Assembly (NCBI GenBank): GCA_036389135.1
Contig: DASVQP010000028.1
Location: 20,032-84,031 of the forward strand
Reading direction: 5' to 3'
Length of the DNA stretch: 64,000 bases
DNA from: Longimicrobium sp.
GTDB taxonomy: Bacteria > Gemmatimonadota > Gemmatimonadetes > Longimicrobiales > Longimicrobiaceae
In this document: positions 47,296 to 56,530 of the stretch, in pieces
Layout of the letters: the number at the start of each line of letters is the position of its first letter
Position numbering within the stretch: position 1 is the first letter of the stretch
Program-made: the position numbers and the translations under genes
Notes under the pieces: generated by a model
The model's input: the letters and a program-made list of their open reading frames with translations, nothing else
The model's database searches: none
What the model was told of the DNA's origin: nothing

Positions 47296-50127
47296 ATGCG
47301 AAACAAGCTGTCCTTCGCGGCCGCGCTCCTGGCCGTGCTCCTTGCCGGCGCCGCGCACGCGCAGGTGTTCACCCGCCCGTGGCTCGACTGGCGCACCGTG
47401 CGCACCGAGCACTTCGACGTCCACTACCCCGCCGAGATGTCCGCGTGGACGCTGGACGTGGTGTCGCGTCTGGAGGCGGTGCACGACAGCGTGCGGAGCG
47501 TGGTGGGGTACGCCCCCGACCGCCGGGTGCGGATCATCGTCGAAGATCCCTCCGCGTCCGCCAACGGCAGCGCGTTCTCCTTCCTCGGCGAGCCCACCAT
47601 CTCCCTGTGGCCCACGCCGCCCGACCCGCGCTCCAACATCGGCCACAACCGCGGGCCGGGCGAGCAGCTCGTCATCCACGAGTTCGCCCACATCGCGCAC
47701 CTCACCCGCCCCTCGCGCAACCCGCGCGGGGAGCTGTGGATGCGCTTCCTCCCGGTGCGCATCGGCCCCGTGGCGCGCAGGGCGCCGCGCTGGGTGACCG
47801 AGGGGTACGCGACCTACATCGAAGGCCGCCTCACCGGCAGCGGACGCCCGCACAGCGCGGTGCGCGCCGCGGTGCTGCGGCAGTGGGCGCTGGAGGGGCG
47901 GCTCCCCAGCTATCCGCAGCTCAGCGCGTCGAGCGCGTTCTACGGTCAGAGCATGGCGTACCTGGCCGGCTCCGCCTTCCTGGAGTGGCTGGTGGAGCGG
48001 CGCGGCGAGGCGAGCCTGGACCAGCTCTGGCGGCGGTTGAGCGCGCGCCAGAACCGGTCGTTCGCCACCGCCTTCGCGGGCGTCTACGGCGGTGCCCCGC
48101 ACGAGCTGTACGGCGCCTTCACCGTCGACGTGACCGCGCGCGCCCTGGAAGCGCGCCGCCAGATCGCGGAGGCGGGCGGCACCGTCGCGGGCGACACGGT
48201 GCAGCGCCTCTACTGGGGCACGGGCGACCCCGCCGTCTCTCCTGACGGCGAGCGGATGGCGGTGGTGCTGCGCGGCGCGCCGGGAACGGAGCCGCGCGTG
48301 GTGGTGTGGCGCACCCGCGACGAGCCCGGCGACTCGGCCGAAGCAAAGGAGCGCAGCCGCCTGCTGAGCCGCGACTCGCTGGACGTGCCGGACGTGCGCT
48401 GGCGCCCGCGCCCAAGGGCTGCGCTTGCAACCCTGCTGCCCGTCGACGGCCGCGGCCACGATGCTCCGCGCTTCTTGCCGGACGGCGCCCGCATCCTCCT
48501 TGTCCGGCAGGAGCCGATCGGCGGCGGGGCATCGCGCCCGGACCTCTTTCTCTGGAACTGGAAGGAGAAGCGCCTCCGGCGGGTCACGCGCGGCGCCGGC
48601 ATCCGCCACGCCGACCCGTCCCCCGATGGGCGCAGCGCGGCCGCGGTGCGCTGCGCCGGCGGCGTGTGCGACCTGGTGCGGGTGGACCTGGCGGGCGGCG
48701 CGGTCTTCCTGGTCGCGGCGGGCGCCCCCGAACGTGTCTTCTACCGTCCCCGCTGGTCCCCGGACGGCAGCGCCATCGCCGTCTCGGTGCAGGAGCGCGG
48801 GCGCTGGCGCGTGGAGCTGGTCGACCCCGCCACCGGTGCCCGCCGCCCCGCCGATCCGGACGACGGCGCCAACCGCTACGACGCCTCGTGGCGCCCCGGC
48901 GGACGCGACCTGGTGGTGGTCTCCGAGAGCGGTGGCGTCGCCAACCTGGAGCTGCTCGACCCGGTCGCGCGCACCGCCCGCACCCTCACGCGCGTGACGG
49001 GCGCGGCGCTCGCCCCCGAGCCCACGCGCGGCGGCGAGGTCTTCTTCCTGTCGATGCACGCCGGCGGGATGGACCTCAACCGCATCCGTCCAGACAGCGC
49101 GGGCGCGGCGCCGGTCAGCCTCCCGGCCACGCTCGCCCCGGTCGCGCCCCGCGTCGCCGAGGGCCCGCCCGTAGCCATCCCGCGCGCGCCCGTGCCCGAG
49201 CCGCGGCGCTACGGAATCGGTCCGCGCATCACGCGCATCCTCCCCATGGCCGGCTACGATAGGGACGGGGTTTCGGTGGGTGGGATGATGAGCAGCACGG
49301 ACCCCATCGGCCGCCTGGCGCTGATGGCGCGGGCAATCGTCTCAACCAACGACGCCACCGCGGGCGGATCGCTCGCCGCCACCTGGCGCGGATGGCGCCC
49401 CGCCGTCACCGCGGAGCTCTTTGCGATGGAGCTCCCCGGCGCGCCCGACATCATCCGGTCGTCGTACCTGGGCGCGACCGTCTCCGCCGAAGCGCCCTGG
49501 CGCGCGGGCGGCGCCGCACACCGCCTGCAGGGCGGCGTGTCCGGCGGGTCGCTAGAGGGGGACGAGCGCGTGCTGGGCTTCGCGGAGTACGGCGCCGCCC
49601 TCTCGCGCCGCAGGGCGGGCCGCACGCTCGCCGCCCGCCTGCGGATGAACGCTGCAGCGGGGAGCACCGCAGGCGCCGGCTGGGCGCGCGGCGTGGCAAG
49701 CGCCGGCCTGGGGCTGAGCGCCTGGCGGCTCGAGTTGCGCGCGGACGGATCGTACGGCCGGGTCAGCGGCGGCGCCCCCGCCTTCGAGGCGCTCGCGGCC
49801 GGCGGCGGCGCCAACCCGCTCGTCGACGATGCGGCGCTGGCGCAGCGCATCCCCATGCCCGCCGCGCCGTTCGGCGTGGTGGCGGGGCGCGATCTCGCCA
49901 CCTGGCGCCTGAGCACGCGGGTGGCCGGCGTCATGCCTTACCTATGGGGTGCCGCGGGCAACGGCTCGCACTACCGCGTCGCGGGCGTCGAAGCCGAGCT
50001 CGCCACCGGATTCAGCAACGTGGTGGGGATGCCGGGGATGCGCTTCACCGCCGGCCTCGGCGTGCCACTGGACGATCCGGGGCGCCACGAGCCGCGCGCG
50101 TACTTCTCCGTCACGTACGCGCCGTGA
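47296..50127 (+). CDS. secreted gluzincin peptidase with WD40-like propeller and outer-membrane-like tail
   Basis: 943 aa. Signal peptide MRNKLSFAAALLAVLLAGAAHA. The M48/M1-like zinc site is HEFAH (His128, Glu129, His132) with the third ligand Glu169 in WVTEGYATYIEG. A PD40/TolB propeller at about 300-620 has SPDGERMAVV, SPDGRSAAAV and SPDGSAIAV strands. From about 650 the sequence is beta-barrel-like (alternating Gly/aromatic strands, ending YFSVTYAP). Substrate unknown. ATG at 47296 is set by the signal peptide. Confidence 0.85.
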   Translation: MRNKLSFAAALLAVLLAGAAHAQVFTRPWLDWRTVRTEHFDVHYPAEMSAWTLDVVSRLEAVHDSVRSVVGYAPDRRVRIIVEDPSASANGSAFSFLGEPTISLWPTPPDPRSNIGHNRGPGEQLVIHEFAHIAHLTRPSRNPRGELWMRFLPVRIGPVARRAPRWVTEGYATYIEGRLTGSGRPHSAVRAAVLRQWALEGRLPSYPQLSASSAFYGQSMAYLAGSAFLEWLVERRGEASLDQLWRRLSARQNRSFATAFAGVYGGAPHELYGAFTVDVTARALEARRQIAEAGGTVAGDTVQRLYWGTGDPAVSPDGERMAVVLRGAPGTEPRVVVWRTRDEPGDSAEAKERSRLLSRDSLDVPDVRWRPRPRAALATLLPVDGRGHDAPRFLPDGARILLVRQEPIGGGASRPDLFLWNWKEKRLRRVTRGAGIRHADPSPDGRSAAAVRCAGGVCDLVRVDLAGGAVFLVAAGAPERVFYRPRWSPDGSAIAVSVQERGRWRVELVDPATGARRPADPDDGANRYDASWRPGGRDLVVVSESGGVANLELLDPVARTARTLTRVTGAALAPEPTRGGEVFFLSMHAGGMDLNRIRPDSAGAAPVSLPATLAPVAPRVAEGPPVAIPRAPVPEPRRYGIGPRITRILPMAGYDRDGVSVGGMMSSTDPIGRLALMARAIVSTNDATAGGSLAATWRGWRPAVTAELFAMELPGAPDIIRSSYLGATVSAEAPWRAGGAAHRLQGGVSGGSLEGDERVLGFAEYGAALSRRRAGRTLAARLRMNAAAGSTAGAGWARGVASAGLGLSAWRLELRADGSYGRVSGGAPAFEALAAGGGANPLVDDAALAQRIPMPAAPFGVVAGRDLATWRLSTRVAGVMPYLWGAAGNGSHYRVAGVEAELATGFSNVVGMPGMRFTAGLGVPLDDPGRHEPRAYFSVTYAP

Positions 50128-50187
50128 ACGGGATGGGGGCGGATGCCACCCCGGCGTCCGCCCCTTCATGCTGCGCCGTGCGTTTGA

Positions 50188-50421
50188 AACGATGTTGCGC
50201 TCTGCCTGCTAACGATCATCTACTCCCTGGCGGCGTTCATCCCGGGGCTTTCCGTGACGGTGCGCCGCCTTCACGACACCGGGAAGAGCGGGTGGTGGAT
50301 GCTGATCAACTTGATCCCGCTGATCGGCTTCATCGTGTTTCTGGTGTTCATGTTCCAGGACAGCCAGATGGGCGACAACGAGTACGGCCCCAACCCCAAG
50401 ATGGTCACCGCCTTCGCTTGA
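50188..50421 (+). pseudogene. truncated DUF805 membrane protein
   Basis: From an in-frame TGA at 50185, the frame reads ALCLLTIIYSLAAFIPGLSV, RRLHDTGKSGWWMLINLIPL and DNEYGPNP, the C-terminal half of a DUF805 protein. The usual N-terminal half with its GRASR and first helices is missing, and no start codon is placed sensibly. The gene has kept its terminator (50441-50479). Confidence 0.85.
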
Positions 50422-50440
50422 CCGCGGCGGACCCACCCAC

Positions 50441-50479
50441 AAAAGAGCGGGCGCGGCACGATGCCGCCCCCGCTCTTTT
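50441..50479 (+). terminator. terminator of the truncated DUF805 gene
   Basis: 11-bp stem AAAAGAGCGGG / CCCGCTCTTTT, U-tract TTTT in the right arm, 20 bp after the pseudogene stop. Confidence 0.9.
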
Positions 50480-50576
50480 CGTATGAATCGTGCATCCGGG
50501 ACGCCCAGGCGTCAGCGCGGGGGCAAGCACGGTCAGACACGCACAGGATCCGTGTGCGGCGGTGCAGCGCCGGGCA

Positions 50577-50605
50577 CGGGCGCGATAAATCGCGCCCCTA
50601 CAGGA
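50577..50605. repeat. R2 unit, reverse orientation
   Basis: GCGCGATAAATCGCGCCCCT then ACAGG: the complement of the GTAGGGGCGCGAT-type unit. It is the only reversed R2 unit in the window. Confidence 0.85.
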
Positions 50606-50652
50606 TTTGTGCGTTCCCCAGGCGAGTGTAACGAGCCGGGGGCGAGGGCCGC

Positions 50653-50997
50653 TCACAGCCCGTGCCGCGCCACCAGCTCCGCCGGCAGCACCACGTCGAT
50701 GCGGCGGCGGGGGGTGTTGTCGAGCGCTTCGTCCTTGTTGGAAAAGAGCTCGCGGCCGTCCGGCGCGTGGATCACGCAGTACAGGTCCGGGAGCGAGCCG
50801 CTCATGCGGTCCTCCAGGTCGGAGAAGTCCGCCGTGGAGTACTCGAAGCGGGCCTCGCCGCCCGCGTCGGTGGTGCCGTCGCCGAGCCGGTCGTCGTGGG
50901 AGAAGCGATCGCGGTCGAAGAGGGAGACCCGCAGGCCGGCGAGGGGGCGGCCGGAACCTTGGTCCACCACCCTCACCACCGTGGTGTAGTGCGTCAT
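50653..50997 (-). CDS. transthyretin-like beta-sandwich protein
   Basis: 114 aa without signal peptide. The strand pattern VVRVVDQGSGRPLAGLRVSLFDRD, GTTDAGGEARFEYS and LPDLYCVIHAPDGRELFSN resembles transthyretin-like/carboxypeptidase-regulatory folds. Function unknown. ATG at 50997; the frame upstream is not protein-like. It may be cytosolic or secreted by another route. Confidence 0.65.
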   Translation of the reverse strand: MTHYTTVVRVVDQGSGRPLAGLRVSLFDRDRFSHDDRLGDGTTDAGGEARFEYSTADFSDLEDRMSGSLPDLYCVIHAPDGRELFSNKDEALDNTPRRRIDVVLPAELVARHGL

Positions 50998-51072
50998 CGT
51001 CGTCCTTGGCTGTGAACGGGCGGGGTGCCCGGATGGCCAGGAAGCTACGCCCCCGCGGGGGCGCGTCAACGC

Positions 51073-51510
51073 CTACTCCACCCTGAACTCGCTGCTGGCG
51101 ACGCCACGGAAGCCGCCGTTGGCGGAGGTGAGCGACACGTACGCCACCACGCGGTACACCCCCGCCTCGCGCACGCTGACGGTGAAGGGCTGGCCGGAGC
51201 GCGCCTCCACCTCGATGGGGACCGCCGGGTAGATCGCGGGACAGATGGCATCGCCCGCGTTCTCCCAGTTACCCCCGGCGCGGCGCTCGATCGTCACGGA
51301 CACCTGGTCGCCGCAGGCACGCACGTAGACGCTGCTCGCCCGGTCGTTGAGCACCTGGAGCGGCACCATGGCATCGCCGTTTGCTGGGTCGCGCCGCACC
51401 GGGCTCACCTCGGCCGCCACCCACAGCAGCGGCGGGTCGAACAGCAGGTCGTCGCTCTTCTGGCAGGCGGCGAGGAGAACGATCAGGGGAGCGAGAAAGC
51501 GGAGTCGCAT
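51073..51510 (-). CDS. lipoprotein of unknown function
   Basis: 145 aa. Signal MRLRFLAPLIVLLAAC (lipobox LLAAC, Cys16). The mature part is Ig-like: VPLQVLNDRASSVYVRACGDQV, FTVSVREAGVYRVVAYVSL. A single extra Cys pair is possible (RACGD and AICPAI). Function unknown; R1 follows its 5' region. Confidence 0.65.
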   Translation of the reverse strand: MRLRFLAPLIVLLAACQKSDDLLFDPPLLWVAAEVSPVRRDPANGDAMVPLQVLNDRASSVYVRACGDQVSVTIERRAGGNWENAGDAICPAIYPAVPIEVEARSGQPFTVSVREAGVYRVVAYVSLTSANGGFRGVASSEFRVE

Positions 51511-51580
51511 GGTCGTGGCAGGCGGTGGGTGAGTCGATCGGTGCGCCCGAACAACGCCCTTCCCGCTTTCGGTGTGACAT

Positions 51581-51665
51581 GGCCTCACACAGAGCCACAG
51601 AGAGAACAGCAAAAGGTTTTCTCTGTGGCTCGCAGTTCTCTCTGTGTTCTCCGTGTGAGGCTTTT
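51581..51665. repeat. R1 repeat, complete dyad
   Basis: GGCCTCACACAGAGCCACAG, inner AAAAGGTTTTCTCTGTGGCT, right arm TCTGTGTTCTCCGTGTGAGG. It ends 3 bp from the malate synthase stop. Confidence 0.88.
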
Positions 51666-51667
51666 CG

Positions 51668-53260
51668 CTACGCCAGATGCGGATACGCCGGCAGCGTCAG
51701 GAAGGGGATGAACTCGTTCCCCAGCACCAGCTCGTCGAGGAGCTTGCACGCCGTCGCCAGCTCGGGCGTGCTCACCCCACCGGCGCGCAGCCGCTCCATC
51801 TCCTCGTTGCGGATGCGCGTGTACACGTCCGGCGTCATCGCGCCGTCGCCGTCCAGCGGCGTGCGGTGCCGGATCCACTGCCAGAGCTGCGCGCGCGAGA
51901 TCTCGGCGGTCGCGGCGTCCTCCATCAGGTTGTTGATGGCGACGGCGCCGTTGCCGCGCAGCCACGCCTCCACGTACTGCAGCGCCACGCTCACGTTCAG
52001 CCGCACCCCCGCCTCCGTGACGTGCCCGTCCGGGATTCCGGTGTTCAGCAGGTCGCGCGGCTGCACGTTGGCGTCGCCCTGCTTCTCCTTCTGGTTGGGC
52101 CGCTCGCCCAACACGCGGTCGAACTCCGCGCGCGCCACCGGCACCAGGTCCGGGTGCGCCACCCAGGTGCCGTCGAAGCCCTGCCCCGCCTCGCGCGCCT
52201 TGTCCTCCGTCACCTTCGCCATCGCTACACGATTGACCTCCGGGTCGCGGCGGCTGGGGATGAAGGCCGCCATCCCGCCCATGGCATGCGCGCCGCGGCG
52301 GTGGCACGTCTTCACCAGGAGCTCGGCGTAGCACTTCATGAAGGGGACGGTCATGGTGACCTGCACCCGGTCCGGCAGCACGAAGTCGCCGCGCTTCCTG
52401 AACTTCTTGATGACGCTGAAGATGTAGTCCCACCGCCCCGCGTTGAGCCCCGCGGCGTGGTCGCGCAGCTCGTACAGGATTTCGTCCATCTCGAACGCGG
52501 CCAGGATCGTCTCGATCAGCACCGTGGCGCGGATCGTCCCGTGCGGAACGCCGAGCTGCTCCTGCGCAAAGGTGAAGACGTCGTTCCAGAGCCGCGCCTC
52601 GCGGTGCCCCTCCAGCTTGGGGAGGTAGAAGTACGGCCCCGAGCCCCGCTCCAGCAGCTCCTTCGCGTTGTGGAAGAAGTGCATCCCGAAGTCGAAGAGC
52701 GAGGCGGACACCGGCTCCCCGTCCACCTGCACGTGCCGCTCGGACAGGTGCCACCCGCGCGGGCGCACGATGAGCACCGCCAGCTTCTCGCCCAACCGGT
52801 ACTCCTTGCCGCCGCTGGCGAAGGTGAGGGTGCGGCGCACCGCGTCCTGCATGTTGGCCTGCCCCTCCACCACGTTCTTCCAGGTGGGGGAGAGGGCGTC
52901 CTCGAAGTCGGCCATGAAGCACGACGCGCCCGAGTTGAGGGCGTTGATGACCATCTTGGCGTCGGTGGGCCCGGTGATCTCCACGCGCCGGTCCTGCAGG
53001 TCGGCTGGAGTGGGCCCCACGCGCCAGTCGCCCTCGCGCACCGCCGCCGTCTCGGTGAGGAAGCCCGGCTCCACGCCTGCATCCAGCTCCGCCTGCCGGG
53101 CGTCGCGGGCGCGCAGCAGCTCCTCGCGCACGGGGTTGAAGCGGCGGTGGAGCGCCGCCACGAACTCCAGCGCCTCGGGGGCGAGCACGCGCGTGCTCGC
53201 CGGAGTGTCCTCGCCCATCACCCGCACGCCCTTCGTTCCCAGCGCAGCCACCGTAGACAT
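51668..53260 (-). CDS. aceB: malate synthase A
   Basis: 530-aa glyoxylate-cycle enzyme condensing glyoxylate with acetyl-CoA. The signature [38 protein letters not shown] carries the catalytic Arg/Asp/Glu region, split here as [14 protein letters not shown] and [30 protein letters not shown] is the Mg-binding Asp region. Length fits isoform A. ATG at 53260 with GGGAGG upstream. No isocitrate lyase lies in the window, so the glyoxylate shunt partner must be elsewhere. Confidence 0.95.
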   Translation of the reverse strand: MSTVAALGTKGVRVMGEDTPASTRVLAPEALEFVAALHRRFNPVREELLRARDARQAELDAGVEPGFLTETAAVREGDWRVGPTPADLQDRRVEITGPTDAKMVINALNSGASCFMADFEDALSPTWKNVVEGQANMQDAVRRTLTFASGGKEYRLGEKLAVLIVRPRGWHLSERHVQVDGEPVSASLFDFGMHFFHNAKELLERGSGPYFYLPKLEGHREARLWNDVFTFAQEQLGVPHGTIRATVLIETILAAFEMDEILYELRDHAAGLNAGRWDYIFSVIKKFRKRGDFVLPDRVQVTMTVPFMKCYAELLVKTCHRRGAHAMGGMAAFIPSRRDPEVNRVAMAKVTEDKAREAGQGFDGTWVAHPDLVPVARAEFDRVLGERPNQKEKQGDANVQPRDLLNTGIPDGHVTEAGVRLNVSVALQYVEAWLRGNGAVAINNLMEDAATAEISRAQLWQWIRHRTPLDGDGAMTPDVYTRIRNEEMERLRAGGVSTPELATACKLLDELVLGNEFIPFLTLPAYPHLA

Positions 53261-53350
53261 GCCTCTATCCTCCCGCGGGGGGTGATCGGGTTCAGCGCAG
53301 GGCGCCCACGCAATCATACTGCCGCGGGCACCGCACCGCGAACCGAAAAA

Positions 53351-53440
53351 CCCTCACACAGAGGCCGCAGAGAGAACTACAAGCCGCAGAGAACCCCTTA
53401 TGCCGGTCTTTCCGTTGCCTCTGTGTCTCTGTGTGAGGCT
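53351..53440. repeat. R1 repeat, complete dyad
   Basis: ACCCTCACACAGAGGCCGCA, then CTCTGTGTCTCTGTGTGAGG. It lies 90 bp upstream of the malate synthase start, between divergent units. The remaining 53441-53657 stretch is AT-richer; I see no convincing gene there. Confidence 0.85.
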
Positions 53441-53657
53441 GGTGTTCTTTGGCGCTTCACACCCCAATGCCGCCAGATTGGATTGCTGAATTGCTACACG
53501 TGCTGGCGGTAGAAGGGCGGTACACTGACGCCGGGAGGTGTACAGAAGGTACCCTGCATGAGCCAATTCAGGGATACATTTACGGACACCGGCACCGCAT
53601 GAAAGTGCACGCGAAAACCTCTCCGGAGCGCATTTGAACCCGCGATTGCTTTGGGAC

Positions 53658-53686
53658 TTGCCGTGCGCCGCGCGACGCTGTATTCT
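53658..53686 (+). promoter_or_regulatory. sigma-70-type promoter of the TPR-AraC operon
   Basis: TTGCCG (53658-53663), 17 bp, TATTCT (53681-53686). The gene start is 119 bp downstream. Confidence 0.6.
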
Positions 53687-53805
53687 GCTTCCGGAGTGAG
53701 TCTCAGAGCGGGAAAAGACTATGGCGTGCCTTGGGTTTGAGCGTTAGCATAGGAACGCTCCGACCGCCCCGGACACGGCACCCCATCCCTCCGCAGAGCC
53801 ACTCT

Positions 53806-55101
53806 ATGCGATCCAAGCGGATGACACCCCCCGTTCGCCGCACCACGCGTCGCTGGCGGACGCCACCCGCCATTACCCACGGCGGCGAAGCATTCGAAGG
53901 CGTGGGGGTGCTGGAAGAGATCAAGGACCCACTTGGGGCGCTGCTGTGGCAGGTCGTGCGCGACGTGTACCTCTGGGGATCGCTACCGCCCGACGAGCGC
54001 GGCGAAGTCTTCGTTCCGGGAGCGGATGGGGCGCTCCTGGCGATGCTCCGCGACGCCGAAGTGGAGGTGCAGCTCGAGACGCCGCTGATGGGGCTGGTGA
54101 GGCTGGTGGGCGCGCCGGGGACCGCGCGGCCGGAATCGGTGGCCATGGCGTGCCAGCACGTCGCCGCCTGGGCCGATGGCAACGGCTACTCCGCCACCTC
54201 CATCGCCTTCGCGCAGGCCGCCGCGGCGGCCATCCCCACGGACGCGTCGGCGGCGTACGCGGTGGGGCGCCTGGCCCGCCGCCGCGCGGAGTACGCCCGC
54301 GCCGAGACGTGGTTCAGGCGCGCCATCGCCCTGGCGCGGCAGAGCGGGGATTGGACGTCGTACGCGCTGGCCTTCTCCGGGCTGGGGAACCTGTACGTGC
54401 AGCGCGGCAACTACCCGGCGGCGCGCCGCTTCCACATCCGCGCGCTGCGTGCGGCCCGGCGCCACTCGCTCCGGCAGATCCAGGGCGGCGCGCTCCACGA
54501 CCTCTTCGTGATCGCCGCGGCCGGCGGCAACGCGGGGGAGGCGGAGAAGCTGGCGCGCGCGGCGTTCGAGGCGTACGGGGCCGATCACCCGCGCCTCCCC
54601 GTCCTGGCGCACGACATCGCCTACCTGTGGGTGGAGCAGGGGCACTTCGGCCCGGCGCTCACCGTGTTCGAGGCGCTCCTCCCCCACCTGCGGCGGCACG
54701 AGGACCGGATGGTGGGGCTCGCCAACATCGTGCGCGCCGCCGCCGGCGCGGGCGACCGGCGCCGCTTCGACGAGGCGTGGGACGAGGTGTGGGACGGGCT
54801 CGCCCGCAACGAGCACACGGAGAACGCCGCACAGGTGCTCCTGGAGCTGGCCCACGGCGCCGCCCACGTCGGCGAGTTCGAGCGCGCCGAGCGCGCCGCC
54901 GACCGCTCCGCCCGCGTGGCGCGGGAGCGCGGCGAGGCCAAGGTGCTCCTCAGCGCCGAGGCGGTGGTGGAGTCGGCCCGGCGCTCGCGCGCGGCCCGCA
55001 CCCGCACCGAGTCCCCGTCGCGCGCCGCCTTCCACGAGGAGTCGGACGCATTCGCCGCCGACCTCGCGCGCTCGCTGCACGCATCGCTGGTGTCCCGCTG
55101 A
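53806..55101 (+). CDS. TPR-repeat protein B
   Basis: 431 aa, no signal peptide. The basic N-terminus (MRSKRMTPPVRRTTRRW) is followed by TPR units such as YAVGRLARRRAEYARAETWF, SGLGNLYVQRGNYPAARRFH, and GGNAGEAEKLARAAF. It is unlike the TPR proteins at 25632 and 56517 in length and ends in a Ser/Arg-rich tail. It lies 31 bp before an AraC-like regulator and is likely its partner. Start may be ATG at 53821; no strong ribosome site is seen. Confidence 0.75.
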   Translation: MRSKRMTPPVRRTTRRWRTPPAITHGGEAFEGVGVLEEIKDPLGALLWQVVRDVYLWGSLPPDERGEVFVPGADGALLAMLRDAEVEVQLETPLMGLVRLVGAPGTARPESVAMACQHVAAWADGNGYSATSIAFAQAAAAAIPTDASAAYAVGRLARRRAEYARAETWFRRAIALARQSGDWTSYALAFSGLGNLYVQRGNYPAARRFHIRALRAARRHSLRQIQGGALHDLFVIAAAGGNAGEAEKLARAAFEAYGADHPRLPVLAHDIAYLWVEQGHFGPALTVFEALLPHLRRHEDRMVGLANIVRAAAGAGDRRRFDEAWDEVWDGLARNEHTENAAQVLLELAHGAAHVGEFERAERAADRSARVARERGEAKVLLSAEAVVESARRSRAARTRTESPSRAAFHEESDAFAADLARSLHASLVSR

Positions 55102-55132
55102 ACCCCTTCGCCCTTCACCCGGCCTGTGCCCC

Positions 55133-55948
55133 ATGAAGATCGCCGCACGTCCCCTGCTGGTGCTGCACAGCGACGAGAGTTTCCGCGAGCGCGTCCGCAA
55201 GGTCGCGGGGAAGGAGTACACCTTCCAGTCGGTCCCGGACTGGCCGTCGCTGGAGGACGCGGTGCGCGATTCTCCGCCCTCCGCCCTGGTGGTGGTCAAC
55301 CCGTACGAGGAGGCGCAGGGGCAGCGGGCCCTCTCCCCCGCGCTCAAGAACCTCCTGGTGGAGTTCCCCTCCATGCCGGTCTTCGCCGCGCTGGAGGTGA
55401 GGGCGGACCGGGTGGAGGACCTGCGCACGCTGGGGAAGTGGGGCGTGGTGCAGGTGATCTCCATCGCCCACGACGACACGCCGGACGCGCTGGTGCACCG
55501 CTTCCGCGCCTCGCAGGGCCGCCCCCTCAAGGCGCTCCTGGAGCAGGTGCTCCCGGCCGACACGCCGGGCCGCGCCCGCGCCATCGTCGACGCGGCGGCC
55601 GAGGTGGTGGCGGTGGGCGGGCACGGGCGCGACCTGGCCCGGCAGCTCCACCTCTCGCGCCGCACCCTCCTTCGCTGGTGCGAGCGCGCGGAGCTCCCGC
55701 CCCCGCGCAAGCTGCTGGCGTGGATGCGCATCCTCCTGGCCGCGGAGCTGCTGGACGACCCGGGGCGCACGGTGCTCTCGGTGGCCCACGCCTGCGGCTA
55801 CTCGTCGGACAGCGGCCTTCGCCGCGTGACGCAGAAGTTCGTCGGCGCCAGCCCCACCGAGCTGCGCCGCCGCGGCGCCTTTGCCCGCTCCTCCAAGGTC
55901 TTCGTGGAGGTTCTGGCCCGCTACCGCTCCGGCCAGGTCACGACCTGA
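55133..55948 (+). CDS. AraC-type regulator with degenerate receiver domain
   Basis: 271 aa. Residues about 1-120 resemble a receiver fold (RPLLVLHSDESFRERV ... SALVVVNPYEE), but the expected phospho-acceptor Asp is Asn56 and the conserved Lys is absent. The C-terminal AraC HTH (about 165-250) has RDLARQLHLSRRTLLRWCER and SVAHACGYSSDSGLRRVTQKFVGASPTELRR. It is likely regulated by binding, not phosphorylation. Same transcript as the TPR gene upstream. Confidence 0.85.
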   Translation: MKIAARPLLVLHSDESFRERVRKVAGKEYTFQSVPDWPSLEDAVRDSPPSALVVVNPYEEAQGQRALSPALKNLLVEFPSMPVFAALEVRADRVEDLRTLGKWGVVQVISIAHDDTPDALVHRFRASQGRPLKALLEQVLPADTPGRARAIVDAAAEVVAVGGHGRDLARQLHLSRRTLLRWCERAELPPPRKLLAWMRILLAAELLDDPGRTVLSVAHACGYSSDSGLRRVTQKFVGASPTELRRRGAFARSSKVFVEVLARYRSGQVTT

Positions 55949-55949
55949 G

Positions 55950-56530
55950 GGGCGGGCCCGCGGGCCCCCTCCCCCGCTCGTCACCTCGCTGCCCCTCCCC
56001 CAAACTGCGGGCAATAACTACCTGGGGGAGGGGGCGCTTGCGTGCACCGGTGCGGGTCGGCAGGGGTTGTGGCACGCGGGTTCCCCCTTTCCCCCGCAAG
56101 CGGGGGAAAGAGTGCACTCCGCCCCTGCCACGCCCTTCTCGTAGGGGCGCGATTTATCGCGCCCGCCCTCTCCCCCGCGCCGACCGCCGCCTTCGACACG
56201 GCACCTCGTAGGGGCGAACCTGCGTGTCCGCCCTCCCTCGACCCCACCTCGCCCCCCGCCCTCCGCACCGATCCACGTAGGGGCTGCCCCGCGTGGCTGC
56301 CCGTGTTTCGCCCCGAGCCAAGCCCCGATTCCAGACGCGAAAGGCGGCTGCTGCAACCCCTCGCAACTCTGCCTCCACTGACCGTCCGCTCCTCGCGAGC
56401 CGGCTTCAGCCGCCTTCCCGTGGTTCCAGCCGCGGGGCTTCATCCCCCGGTGAGCCGGCACCCATCCCGCCCCCGGAGCCTGCGAAGGCAGGCTTCCCGC
56501 CGTTGTTCCAGCGGTTTCAACCGCCGAATC
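55950..56530. repeat. composite repeat block: R3, three R2 units, two R4 units
   Basis: R3 at 55950-56040 carries both loop types in series (CCCCCAAACTGCGGGC and AATAACTACCTGGGGGAGGG). R2 units start at 56139, 56206 and 56276, spaced 67 and 70 bp, and read GCGCGATTTATCGC, GCGAACCTGCGTGTC and GCTGCCCCGCGTGGC types. R4 units lie at 56394-56452 and 56482-56530, the last containing the stop of the TPR gene. Nearly the whole 55949-56516 gap is repeat; no gene. Confidence 0.9.

Noticed and set aside
53467..53637. 56-aa ORF starting MPPDWIAELLHVLAVEGRYT
   Set aside because: No ribosome site, no family, and no terminator; it lies in AT-richer DNA before the TPR promoter. Conservation would be needed to revive it.
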